Position numbers and translations under genes: made by a program. From the NCBI GenBank assembly GCA_002405525.1, contig DHLY01000058.1, positions 63,588-83,194 on the forward strand: a DNA stretch of 19,607 bases, in the 5' to 3' direction. The stretch is from Proteobacteria bacterium UBA4656. Lineage in GTDB: Bacteria; Pseudomonadota; Gammaproteobacteria; Xanthomonadales; Ahniellaceae. Of this stretch, positions 6,680 through 13,971 are shown one piece after another. Positions within the stretch are counted from its first letter, which is position 1, and every line of letters starts with the position of its first letter. The notes beneath the pieces were generated by a model. That model had not been told where the DNA came from. It ran no database searches and worked only from the letters and a program-made list of their open reading frames with translations.

Positions 6680-7528
6680 ATGGCCAAGTCGAAGTGGGCA
6701 CCCTTTCCGCACGCCAACAAGGCGTTCGACTACGCGGGACCGAAACTCGAGAAAGCTTGGGACAAACTGCACGCCGGGGACCAGGAGCCCTACCCCGACG
6801 CCGACCGCATCGGCAAGCTGCTGAAGGCCAACCCGAAGCTCGGCAAGGCCGGCGACGCCGCGCGGCTCGCCGAGGCCCTGGCCGAGGCCTGGCGCGCCTA
6901 TCACCGCGGCGACTTTGAGCAGGCGCACGCGGAGGGCGCGGCACTGGGCCCGCTCGGCGCCGTGGTCGCCGGCAAGGCGATGGGCATCCATGCGACCTAC
7001 CTCGTCGAGGATCCGAAGGAGAAACTGAAGCGCTTCGAAACCGTGGCCGGGCTCGCCGAGGCCGCGATCGCGGCGCTGCCGAAGGAGGCCAACGCGCACT
7101 ACTTCCGCGCCTTCGCACTGGGCCGCTACAGCCAGCTGATCTCGATCGCCAAGGCCCTGTCCGGCGGGCTGGCGGCGAAGGTCAAGGAAAGCCTCGACAC
7201 CACGCTCAAACTCGCGCCCAAGCACGCCGAGGCCCATCTGGCGACCGCGATGTACCACGCCGAGATCGTGGCCAAGGTCGGCGGCATGCTGGCCGGCCTC
7301 ACCTACGGCGCGAAGGCCGCCACCGCCGAGGAGCACCTCAAGGCCGCGCAGAAGCTGTGCCCGGACGCACCGGTGGTGTGGCTGGAGACCGGCAACGCCC
7401 TGCTGCTGCTGTACGGCGACAAGCGCGAGGACGATGCCGCGCAGGCCTTCGCCAAAGCCTCGAAACTGAAGCCGATCGAGGCGATGCAGGCGCTGGACGC
7501 CGCGCTCGCCAAGTCGCACATCGAGTAA
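6680..7528 (+). CDS. TPR-like helical repeat protein resembling the RMD (regulator of microtubule dynamics) family
   Basis: A 282-residue, highly alpha-helical protein with no signal peptide. Residues about 60-275 are tetratricopeptide-like helices: [14 protein letters not shown] (74-87), [14 protein letters not shown] (137-150), [24 protein letters not shown] (172-195), [27 protein letters not shown] (217-243) and [15 protein letters not shown] (251-265). The arrangement resembles RMD-family TPR domains, although I cannot run a search. In animals the RMD3/PTPIP51 TPR domain binds phospholipids, so a lipid-linked role beside phasin and wax-ester genes is imaginable but unproven. GGTGGAGGA at about 6665-6673 supports the start. 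It is divergent from phasin 2, and 61 bases separate it from the transporter gene, so it may share that transcript. Confidence 0.65.
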   Translation: MAKSKWAPFPHANKAFDYAGPKLEKAWDKLHAGDQEPYPDADRIGKLLKANPKLGKAGDAARLAEALAEAWRAYHRGDFEQAHAEGAALGPLGAVVAGKAMGIHATYLVEDPKEKLKRFETVAGLAEAAIAALPKEANAHYFRAFALGRYSQLISIAKALSGGLAAKVKESLDTTLKLAPKHAEAHLATAMYHAEIVAKVGGMLAGLTYGAKAATAEEHLKAAQKLCPDAPVVWLETGNALLLLYGDKREDDAAQAFAKASKLKPIEAMQALDAALAKSHIE

Positions 7529-7589
7529 GCCCCGGCACGCCGGGCACGACGGCCGCTATGCTCGGCGTTTCGTCCACGCCGCGCCGCCC

Positions 7590-9152
7590 ATGACTGACCT
7601 CGCCGCCACGCCACACCGCACACCGGTCGAACGCTTCCTCGCCATCGTCGAGCGGGCCGGCAACGCCCTGCCCCATCCGGCCACCCTGTTCGCCTCGATG
7701 GCGCTGCTGGTGGTGGCCGGTTCGGCGCTGGCTGCCTGGGCTGGCGTGTCGGCCGTCCATCCCTCCACCGGCAAGCTGGTCGAACCGGTCAACCTGCTCA
7801 CGCTCGAGGGCCTGCACCGGATCATGACCGGCCTGGTGCAGAACTTCGTCTCGTTCGCCCCGCTGGGCACGGTGCTGGTGGCCTTGATCGGCATCGGCAT
7901 CGCCGAGCATTCGGGGCTGATGCAGGCCTCCCTGCGCAAGCTCCTGTTCGTCACCCCGCGCAGCCTGCTCACCCCGGTGACGGTGTTCGCCGGCGTGATG
8001 AGCAACATGGCCAGCGAGATCGGCTATGTGCTGCTGGTGCCGCTGGCCGGTGTGCTGTTCAAGGCCGCGGGCCGGCATCCGATCCTCGGCATGGCGGCGG
8101 CCTTTGCTGGGGTGTCCGGTGGCTACAGCGCGAACCTGCTGTTGGGCACCATCGACCCGCTGCTGGCGGGCCTCAGCCAGGAAGCGGCGCGCCTGATCGA
8201 TCCCGCATACGTGGTCAGCCCCGCCGCCAACTACTATCTGATGGTGGCATCCACGCCCCTGCTGACCGCGCTCGGCTGGTGGGTGACCGAAAAGATCGTC
8301 GCGCCGCGCTGGCCCGACCAGACCACGCTCGCCGCCGAGGACAAGGTCGAGCCGCTCACCGAAGCCGAGCGCCGCGGCCTGCGCTGGGCCGGCTGGGCGA
8401 CGCTCGCGCTGACCGCCATCGTGCTCGCCGGCATCGTTCCCGAGGGCGGCTTCCTGCGCAAGATCGGGGCGGTCGGCGAGACCAGCGTGCTGCAGTCGCC
8501 GTTGCTGGTCGGCATCGTGTCGGTGATCTTCGTCGCCGGGCTGGTGCTCGGCGTCGTCTACGGCCTCGGCGCCGGCACCATCAAGAGCGACAACGACGTC
8601 ATCAAGGGCATGAGCCAGCAGATGTCGACCCTGGGCGGCTACATCGTGCTGGTGTTCTTCGCCGCGCAGTTCGTCGCCTTCTTCGGCTGGACCAACCTCG
8701 GGCTGATCTTCGCGGTGAAGGGCGCGGCGTTCGTGCAGTCGACGGGGCTCGACACGCTCCCGCTGCTGGTCAAGTTCATCCTGCTCACCGCCTTCGTCAA
8801 CCTCGCGATGGGCTCGGCGTCGGCCAAGTGGGCGCTGATGGCACCGGTGTTCGTGCCGATGTTCATGCTCCTCGGCATCCCGCCGGAGACCACCCAGGCG
8901 GCCTATCGCGTGGGCGATTCCTGCACCAACATCATCTCGCCGATGATGACCTACTTCGTGCTGATCATCGCCTTCATGCAGCGCTACGAGCCGAAGGCCG
9001 GCATGGGCACGGTGATCTCCACCATGCTGCCGTACTCGATCGTGTTCCTGGTCGGCTGGACCATCCTGTTCGTGCTCTGGTACGCACTCGACCTGCCGAT
9101 GGGCCCGGGTGCGCCGGCGACCTACGCGCCGCCTGCGGCACCGGCGGGCTGA
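7590..9152 (+). CDS. AbgT family transporter
   Basis: This 520-residue inner-membrane protein has many hydrophobic segments, for example 32-50, 92-106, 145-159, 217-231, 267-283, 304-325, 348-366, 390-409, 415-430, 452-464 and 481-500. Family signatures are [17 protein letters not shown] (138-154), [20 protein letters not shown] (173-192) and [19 protein letters not shown] (438-456). AbgT proteins include the E. coli p-aminobenzoyl-glutamate importer and YdaH/MtrF, reported to export sulfonamides or folate-pathway metabolites. Which direction and substrate apply here cannot be told. Length is normal for the family. No strong Shine-Dalgarno site is seen before the ATG. It converges on the WS/DGAT gene with only 15 bases between stops and has no obvious functional tie to lipid storage. 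Confidence 0.93.
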   Translation: MTDLAATPHRTPVERFLAIVERAGNALPHPATLFASMALLVVAGSALAAWAGVSAVHPSTGKLVEPVNLLTLEGLHRIMTGLVQNFVSFAPLGTVLVALIGIGIAEHSGLMQASLRKLLFVTPRSLLTPVTVFAGVMSNMASEIGYVLLVPLAGVLFKAAGRHPILGMAAAFAGVSGGYSANLLLGTIDPLLAGLSQEAARLIDPAYVVSPAANYYLMVASTPLLTALGWWVTEKIVAPRWPDQTTLAAEDKVEPLTEAERRGLRWAGWATLALTAIVLAGIVPEGGFLRKIGAVGETSVLQSPLLVGIVSVIFVAGLVLGVVYGLGAGTIKSDNDVIKGMSQQMSTLGGYIVLVFFAAQFVAFFGWTNLGLIFAVKGAAFVQSTGLDTLPLLVKFILLTAFVNLAMGSASAKWALMAPVFVPMFMLLGIPPETTQAAYRVGDSCTNIISPMMTYFVLIIAFMQRYEPKAGMGTVISTMLPYSIVFLVGWTILFVLWYALDLPMGPGAPATYAPPAAPAG

Positions 9153-9171
9153 GCCGGCGCGCCGCGCTCAG
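9149..9171. terminator. Hairpin spanning both convergent stop codons
   Basis: CTGAGC (9149-9154) and GCTCAG (9166-9171) are perfect reverse complements enclosing the self-complementary GGCGCGCC (9156-9163). The dyad covers the TGA of the transporter gene and the TGA of the WS/DGAT gene. There is no T-run on either side, so it may hinder convergent read-through or be incidental. Confidence 0.3.
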
Positions 9172-10916
9172 GCGCGACGCTTGCGGAAGCGCGCGATCTC
9201 GCTTGCGAACTCGCCGGGTTTCCCGGCCACGGCTTCCGCCGGCGCCGGCGCCGGAGTGCGCTTCGATTTCCCGCGCCGGGCGCGCGACGATGCGGTCGCC
9301 GCCGCTTCGCCTGCGGCATCCGACGGCGTTCGCGGCGCGGACGCCTCGGCCTGGGCGGGCGGCTTGCGAGCAGTCTTCCCGCGGCGGGGCTTGCCACGCT
9401 TCGGCGGCGCATCGTCGCCGTGCGTGATGTGGCCCTCCACCGGCGACAGGCCATCGTCGCCGGCGAAGAACTTCAGCGTCGCCGCCGCGTCGGCCGCGGT
9501 GATCGGCTCGTCCCAGTCCTCCATCAGCGCGATCAGCAGCAGTTTCTCGAACTCCGGCTTGAAGCGGCGGATCACCTCGTTGGGATCCGGCAGCAGCTTG
9601 GCGTCGGCGATCAGGCCGAAGAACACCTGCCCGTTGTACGACAAGATGCTGATGCCCATGCCGATGCTGCCGCTCTGCGGCACCCAGAACATCTGCTCGC
9701 GGATGCGGCAGCCGGCGAGGTACAGTGGCGCCTGCGGCCCGGGCACGTTGGTCGCCACCGCCGTGGCCTTGCGGCTGAACAGTTCCAGCGCCGGGCGCTG
9801 CAGCATCGAGGGCCCCATGCCGAGCGCAGCCAAGATGCCGAAGGTCATCACGGCCTGGCGCGAGCGCTTGATGTCGCGCATGTTTCCGGCCACCCGCTCC
9901 AGACGGCGCAAGGGGTTGGCCTCGCCGATCGGCAGTTCGAGGAACACCAGCCCGAAGTGGTTGCCGAGTTTCTTCGCATGCTCCAGCGGGCGCAGCGACA
10001 CCGGCACGGTAGCGCGAATGGTCAGCCCGTCGACCGCCTCGTCGTTGTCGCGCAGGTAGCCGCGCAGCGCGCCCGCCACCGAGGCCATCAGCACGTCGTT
10101 CACCGTGCAGCCGAGCGCGCGGCCGACGGTCTTGACCACCTCGAGGTCGAGCGGCTCCATCCAGGCGACGCGCTTGGTCACGCCCAGTGCGCCCTTGAAC
10201 GGGGTCGGCGGGTCGTCGGGCAGGGTCACGGCCTGCGCGAACTCGCGCGCGATCGCCGAACCCTCGTCGAACAACTGGGTGGCCGTGGCCGGATCGCCCA
10301 GCATCTCGATGCCCTTGCCGAGCACCTTCTCGCCCATGTGCACGGCCTTGCTGATGCCGGCGCGGGCGGGCTCCAGCAGGCGGTCGAGCACGCCGCCGCG
10401 GTCCTCCTTCAGCCAGGCCTGGGTCAGCGGCGCGACCTTTTCGCGCTTGAGTTCGGCGTCGGTCAGCGACAGCAGCACCTGCACCAGCGCGAGTCCGTCG
10501 GCGTAGCAGTGGTGGATGCGGGTGATCAGCGCGCTGCCGCCGCCCTCGTAGCGCTCCACCACGTGGTACTGCCACAACGGCTTGGAATGGTCGAGCGGCG
10601 TGGAGGCGAGCTGGCTGACCAGGTGCTGCAGCTCCTTCTTGCCGCCGGCGCCCGGCAGCGCGGTGACCCGCACGTGCCAGTCGAGGTCGAAGTCGCGGTC
10701 GGTCTCCCAGTGGGCGCCGGCGGCGGTGTCCACCGCCTTCTGCCGGAAGCGCCGGAAAGCGAGGAAGCGCTCGGCCAGCATCCGCTTGAAGCGCCCGACG
10801 TCCATCGGGTGGTCGAACATCATCACCCCGGTGATCATCATCAGGTTGGTCGGCGACTCCATGCGCAACCATGCGGTGTCGACCTTGGACATCGGTTCCT
10901 GCAGCCTGCCGGCCAT
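9168..10916 (-). CDS. Wax ester synthase/diacylglycerol acyltransferase (WS/DGAT) with a long basic C-terminal tail
   Basis: This 582-residue enzyme esterifies acyl-CoA with a fatty alcohol (wax ester) or diacylglycerol (triacylglycerol), usually at the inner face of the membrane or on lipid droplets. Family motifs are present: PLW (113-115), the catalytic HHCYADG as HHxxxDG (135-141), NDVLMA (273-278), PVSLRP (305-310) and ATNVPGP (388-394). The acyltransferase ends near residue 495. About 90 further residues are low-complexity and rich in Lys, Arg, Ala and Pro (PPKRGKPRRGKTARKPP), unlike the usual about 450-480-residue enzymes. The start at 10916 follows GGAGG at 8-base spacing and begins the typical N-terminus (EPMSKVDTAWLRME), so longer frames are rejected. 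It would use alcohol from the reductase at 2827-4809. Confidence 0.95.
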   Translation of the reverse strand: MAGRLQEPMSKVDTAWLRMESPTNLMMITGVMMFDHPMDVGRFKRMLAERFLAFRRFRQKAVDTAAGAHWETDRDFDLDWHVRVTALPGAGGKKELQHLVSQLASTPLDHSKPLWQYHVVERYEGGGSALITRIHHCYADGLALVQVLLSLTDAELKREKVAPLTQAWLKEDRGGVLDRLLEPARAGISKAVHMGEKVLGKGIEMLGDPATATQLFDEGSAIAREFAQAVTLPDDPPTPFKGALGVTKRVAWMEPLDLEVVKTVGRALGCTVNDVLMASVAGALRGYLRDNDEAVDGLTIRATVPVSLRPLEHAKKLGNHFGLVFLELPIGEANPLRRLERVAGNMRDIKRSRQAVMTFGILAALGMGPSMLQRPALELFSRKATAVATNVPGPQAPLYLAGCRIREQMFWVPQSGSIGMGISILSYNGQVFFGLIADAKLLPDPNEVIRRFKPEFEKLLLIALMEDWDEPITAADAAATLKFFAGDDGLSPVEGHITHGDDAPPKRGKPRRGKTARKPPAQAEASAPRTPSDAAGEAAATASSRARRGKSKRTPAPAPAEAVAGKPGEFASEIARFRKRRA

Positions 10917-10942
10917 GGGGATTCCTCCGAGAGTGTCATTGC

Positions 10943-10972
10943 GGTGTAGCACGCGCGAAAAAAGCACGTCAA
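10943..10972 (-). promoter_or_regulatory. Putative promoter of the WS/DGAT gene
   Basis: On the minus strand TTGACG (10972-10967) is followed after 18 bases by TACACC (10948-10943), which sits 26 bases before the ATG. The -35 matches 5 of 6 consensus positions and the -10 is weaker. The remaining gap up to 11061 also serves the divergent antitoxin remnant. Confidence 0.45.
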
Positions 10973-11061
10973 TGTGAAGCCCGCCCGCGACACCCACCGC
11001 CACGGGAGATCGCTTGCTGGTGGGCACTCGGGTTTGTAGCCGGATGTGTGGGAGATGACCC

Positions 11062-11294
11062 ATGGCGACCAACCTGTCGATCGACCCCGAGCTGATCGAG
11101 CGCGCGATCGAGGTCAGCGACGAAGGCGCCAAGAAGGCCGCGGTCACGATGGTCCTCGAGGAGGTCATCGCCCGGCGCCGGCAACGTGGCTTGCTGGACC
11201 TCATGGGCCGCTCGAATGGGAACCGGCCTTCGACCACAGAAGGGAGCGCGAGCGCACCGCGAAGCCGGCTCCCGCCTCGCGCCGCCGGCGGTGA
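11062..11294 (+). pseudogene. vapB: VapB-type antitoxin gene with a one-base frameshift
   Basis: The first 50 residues (MATNLSIDPELIERAIEVSD... then TVTMVLEEVI-like, ARRRQRGLLDLMGR) follow the pattern of VapB antitoxins of the 'NLxIDxxLLxxA' group, whose N-terminal half binds DNA. After GR the reading frame departs from the family. The other frame gives PLEWEPAFDHRRERER, the expected VapB end (LxWDPxYDxxxxR) that wraps the toxin. Restoring one base, most simply a C near 11209-11212, joins the two and brings the stop to 11292-11294, overlapping the toxin GTG as GTGA. Without it the frame runs to 11322 with unrelated residues (86 aa). GGGAGATGACCC precedes the ATG. A sequencing error is possible, but the toxin is damaged too. 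Confidence 0.72.
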
Positions 11295-11350
11295 GCCTTC
11301 TGGTCAACACGAGGGCGCCTGAGGCCGACCCGCCCGCGAGCGTTACATGA
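11291..11350 (+). pseudogene. vapC: Remnant of a VapC-type toxin gene
   Basis: GTG at 11291 begins VSLLVNT, very close to the VapC opening VxLLVDTSVW, in which the Asp is the first metal-binding residue of the PIN-domain RNase; here it is Asn. The frame then continues RAPEADPPASVT and stops after 19 residues, whereas VapC is about 130-140 residues. The rest of the gene is gone: 11351-11410 has nothing recognisable. The call rests on the short match plus position behind vapB. Confidence 0.5.
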
Positions 11351-11410
11351 CGACTGGCTTGCCCACGGACCGCCAGACATCCCGGAGCGCAGTCTGTCCA
11401 GGATGCAAAC

Positions 11411-11734
11411 TTAGTGCTCGAACCTGACACGCGCGGTCGCGCAAATGGGCGCGCAATCCGGCCCGTTCGGTTGCCTGACGACATAGCCTGGCACGATGCG
11501 ATACGTGCGCGCCCTGCCCTCGCCATCGACGAGCGCCAGGTCGACGACGGAGGGAGAGCCATCAAGCAGCTGCACCCGGACGGTGCCATCGTCCAGCGCG
11601 ACGGCCGTCATCGAGCTGTCGCCCCGATTCGGCGTCTGGCACCACGGCCGCACCCATTGGCCGAAACGCAGCACACTGGCCCGAATCCCGACTGCGACCC
11701 CGAAACCCGGGCGCGGTGCGACCGCTTGCGGCAC
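11411..11734 (-). CDS. Hypothetical protein, possibly a gene fragment
   Basis: A 107-residue frame starts at GTG 11734, 12 bases past the photolyase stop and in the same frame. Codon use is GC-biased as in neighbours. The C-terminal 65 residues look like beta strands (MTAVALDDGTVRVQLLDG, VVDLALVDGEGRARTYRIVPGYVV) and hold a CAPIC cysteine pair. I recognise no family. It could be a small protein co-transcribed with the photolyase, the tail of a gene lost with the toxin, or a chance frame. No clear Shine-Dalgarno site is seen; an internal ATG (TAVALDDG...) would give about 66 residues. Confidence 0.35.
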   Translation of the reverse strand: MPQAVAPRPGFGVAVGIRASVLRFGQWVRPWCQTPNRGDSSMTAVALDDGTVRVQLLDGSPSVVDLALVDGEGRARTYRIVPGYVVRQPNGPDCAPICATARVRFEH

Positions 11735-11746
11735 AAGCTTCGCAAA

Positions 11747-13165
11747 TCAGCGTCCCCGCATCCGCTGGTAGGCGGCCAGCGCCGCCTCGCGGCTGGCCTT
11801 GAGGTCGACGATGGGCTCGGGATAGTCGCCGGAGGACAGGCCGATCGCGGTGCGCTCGACGGGCTTCAGGGTCCACGGCTGGTGCACGGCCTTGGCCGGC
11901 ACGCGGGCCAGTTCCGGCACCCAGCGTTTGACGTAGCGGCCTTCGGGGTCGAAGCGCTCGCCCTGCGAGACCGGGTTGAAGATGCGGAAGTACGGTGCCG
12001 CATCGGCCCCGCTGCCGGCGGTCCACTGCCAGCCCTGGGTGTTGTTGGCGAGATCCGCGTCGACCAGCGTGTCCCAGAACCAGCGCGCGCCGTGCAGCCA
12101 ATGCAGGCGCAGGTTCTTGGTCAGCAGCGAAGCCACGATCATGCGCACCCGGTTGTGCATCCAGCCGGTGGTCCACAGCTCGCGCATGCCGGCATCCACG
12201 ATCGGAATGCCGGTGCGGCCGCGCTGCCAGGCCGCCAGCATGCCGCCCTCGTCCTCGGCCCAGCGAAAATCCTCGAACTGCGGGTTCAGCGGGTGGTCGG
12301 TGGTGCGCGGGAAGTGGAACAGCAGGTGGTGGCCGAACTCACGCCAGCCGAGCTCGCGCACGAATCCTTCGGCCTTCGCCAGCAGCCCGCGCTCGCTCAA
12401 CACACGCACGATGCGGCGCGGCGAGATCTCGCCGAAGTGCAGGTGCGGGCTCAGGCGCGAGGTGCCCGCGCGATCCGGCAGGTCACGGCCGGTGGCGTAG
12501 TCGGCGAGCGCGCCCTCGATGAAGGCATCCAGCAGCTCGAGCGCGCCGGCCTCGCCGGGTTTCCATGCGTCAAGGAAGCCGACGTCCCAGCGGATCTTCG
12601 GCAGCAGCCGCAGTTCGTCCAGCGGCACGCTGGCCAGCCCTGGCACCGTCGGGATGCGCGCCGGCACGGCGGGCGGATCGACCGCCTCCAGTCGCGCGCG
12701 CGCGCTGCGCCAGAACGGGGTGAATACACGGTAAGGGGCGCCCGCCCCGGTGGCGACCTCCCACGGCTCGAACAGCACATGCGCCTTGAAGCTTTCGGCA
12801 TCGAGACCATTGGCACGCCATTCCTGCTTGAGCGCGCTGTCGCGGGCGGTGGTGGCCGGCTCGTACAGCCGGTTCCAGAACACGCAGCGCGCATCGGTCT
12901 GCGCCACCAGGGTCGCCAGCGCCTCGCGCGTCGGCCCGCGCCGGATGACCAGCGCGGCGCCACGCGCACGCAGTTCGCCGTCCAGGGCGAGGAGCGAATG
13001 ATGCAACCACCAGCGCGTGGCCGGCCCGGGTGCCCAGGGCGCCTCTTCGTCCGGCGCGTGGACGAAGGCGCACACCACTGGCAGACCGGTTCGCAGCGCC
13101 GCCTGCAGCGCGGGCTGGTCGTCGATCCGCAGGTCGCGGCGGAACCAGACGATGGCAGCCGACAC
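11747..13165 (-). CDS. phrB: Deoxyribodipyrimidine (CPD) photolyase, class I
   Basis: A 472-residue flavoprotein that uses blue light to split cyclobutane pyrimidine dimers in DNA; it has the same length as E. coli PhrB. The N-terminal antenna domain begins IVWFRRDLRIDDQPAL (5-20). The FAD-binding helical domain carries TSRLSPHLHFGEISPR (235-250), ELGWREF (271-277), TGWMHNRVRMI (333-343) and GWQWTAGSGADAAPYFRIFNP (378-398). By alignment with E. coli from memory, the electron-transfer Trp triad is Trp302, Trp356 and Trp379, all present. The start is GTG, one base after the SDR stop, so the two genes are tightly coupled. It ends with the normal family C-terminus. Which antenna pigment it binds cannot be told. 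Confidence 0.95.
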   Translation of the reverse strand: MSAAIVWFRRDLRIDDQPALQAALRTGLPVVCAFVHAPDEEAPWAPGPATRWWLHHSLLALDGELRARGAALVIRRGPTREALATLVAQTDARCVFWNRLYEPATTARDSALKQEWRANGLDAESFKAHVLFEPWEVATGAGAPYRVFTPFWRSARARLEAVDPPAVPARIPTVPGLASVPLDELRLLPKIRWDVGFLDAWKPGEAGALELLDAFIEGALADYATGRDLPDRAGTSRLSPHLHFGEISPRRIVRVLSERGLLAKAEGFVRELGWREFGHHLLFHFPRTTDHPLNPQFEDFRWAEDEGGMLAAWQRGRTGIPIVDAGMRELWTTGWMHNRVRMIVASLLTKNLRLHWLHGARWFWDTLVDADLANNTQGWQWTAGSGADAAPYFRIFNPVSQGERFDPEGRYVKRWVPELARVPAKAVHQPWTLKPVERTAIGLSSGDYPEPIVDLKASREAALAAYQRMRGR

Positions 13166-13166
13166 C

Positions 13167-13910
13167 TCAGGAACCCTTCACGAACGGCCGCACGGCGCTG
13201 AAGCCGCCGTCGAGCCCCAGCACCTGGCCGGTGATCCAGCCCGCGTCGTCCGACAGCAGCCACGCCGCCGCCGCCGCCCCGTCGGCCGCCGCGTCGCCGT
13301 GGCGGCCCAGCGGGTACTGCGCAGCGACCTGTTTCGCTGCCGCTTCGTTGGCGACCAGCCGCTCGGTCATCGGCGAGCGCATCAGGCCCGGCGCGACGGC
13401 ATTGATGCGGATGCCGGATGCCGAGACGTCGGCTGCCAGCGAGCGCACCAGGGCCTCGATCCCGCCCTTGGCGGCCGCGATCGCCGCGTGGTTGGCGACT
13501 CCGATGCCGGCCACCACCGACGAGAACATCACCGCCGCGCCCGGCTGCTTCGCCGTCGCCAGCGCACCCAGCCATGCCTGCAGGGTGAAGAACGCGGAGT
13601 CCAGGTTCGCCGCCATCACCTCCCGGTACTGCGCCTCGCGGGTGCGCGCGATCGGGGCGATCAGGGTGCTGCCGGCGCAGTGCGCGAGGCGCGACGGAGC
13701 CGAACCCAGCGCATCGCTCGCCGCCTGCACGGCGCGCGCTGCTCCCTCGGCGGCCGAAACGTCGGCGACGATGGCAGCCCCGGGCACACCGGCGAGCCGC
13801 GCGCCGTCGCGCGAAACGACGGCGAGGCGCCATCCTGCGTCCGCGAGCCGCAGCGCCAGCGCGCGGCCCACGCCACCGCTGGCGCCGGTGATCAAGCAGG
13901 TCAGGTCCAT
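13167..13910 (-). CDS. Short-chain dehydrogenase/reductase (SDR) family protein with an altered active site
   Basis: This 247-residue classical-SDR protein has TGASGGVG (8-15) for the dinucleotide, Ser130/Ser131, Lys148, and the usual C-terminal RINAVAPGLMRSPMT (168-182) and GQVLGLDGGF (228-237). The catalytic Tyr of the YxxxK motif is replaced by Ile144 (HAAIAAAKGG), read clearly as ATC, and the NNAG motif is HCAG (77-80). Without the Tyr, ordinary hydride-transfer chemistry is doubtful; it may bind NAD(P)H without reducing, or use another residue. AGGGGG precedes the ATG; longer frames reach back into the terminator region and are rejected. It sits between two photolyase-family genes on one strand, one base ahead of the CPD photolyase. 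Its role is unknown. Confidence 0.88.
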   Translation of the reverse strand: MDLTCLITGASGGVGRALALRLADAGWRLAVVSRDGARLAGVPGAAIVADVSAAEGAARAVQAASDALGSAPSRLAHCAGSTLIAPIARTREAQYREVMAANLDSAFFTLQAWLGALATAKQPGAAVMFSSVVAGIGVANHAAIAAAKGGIEALVRSLAADVSASGIRINAVAPGLMRSPMTERLVANEAAAKQVAAQYPLGRHGDAAADGAAAAAWLLSDDAGWITGQVLGLDGGFSAVRPFVKGS

Positions 13911-13923
13911 GGTTCCCCCTTCG

Positions 13924-13961
13924 AAAAGTGAAAATTGCTCGTGCGGCGCCATTCGCCGCAC
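13924..13961 (-). terminator. Hairpin with T-rich tail between the cryptochrome and SDR genes
   Basis: GTGCGGCG and CGCCGCAC (13941-13948 and 13954-13961) form a perfect 8-bp stem with a 5-base loop. Read on the minus strand it is followed by GAGCAATTTTCACTTTT, T-rich but not an immediate T-run. It lies 10 bases past the cryptochrome stop and 31 bases before the SDR start, so it may end or attenuate transcription into the SDR-photolyase pair. Confidence 0.55.
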
Positions 13962-13971
13962 ATGAACGCGG

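Noticed and set aside
8974..10872. 632-codon minus-strand frame overlapping the WS/DGAT gene
   Set aside because: It is the same strand in another frame, Arg/Ala/Gly-rich with no motif, while the other frame has HHxxxDG and all WS/DGAT motifs.
10917..11237. Longer start (11237) for the WS/DGAT protein, adding 107 residues
   Set aside because: The extension runs through the promoter region and opposite the antitoxin remnant and has no family support; the 10916 ATG has a strong GGAGG.
11414..13201. 595-codon plus-strand frame opposite the CPD photolyase
   Set aside because: The photolyase motifs are on the minus strand; this frame has no recognisable domain.
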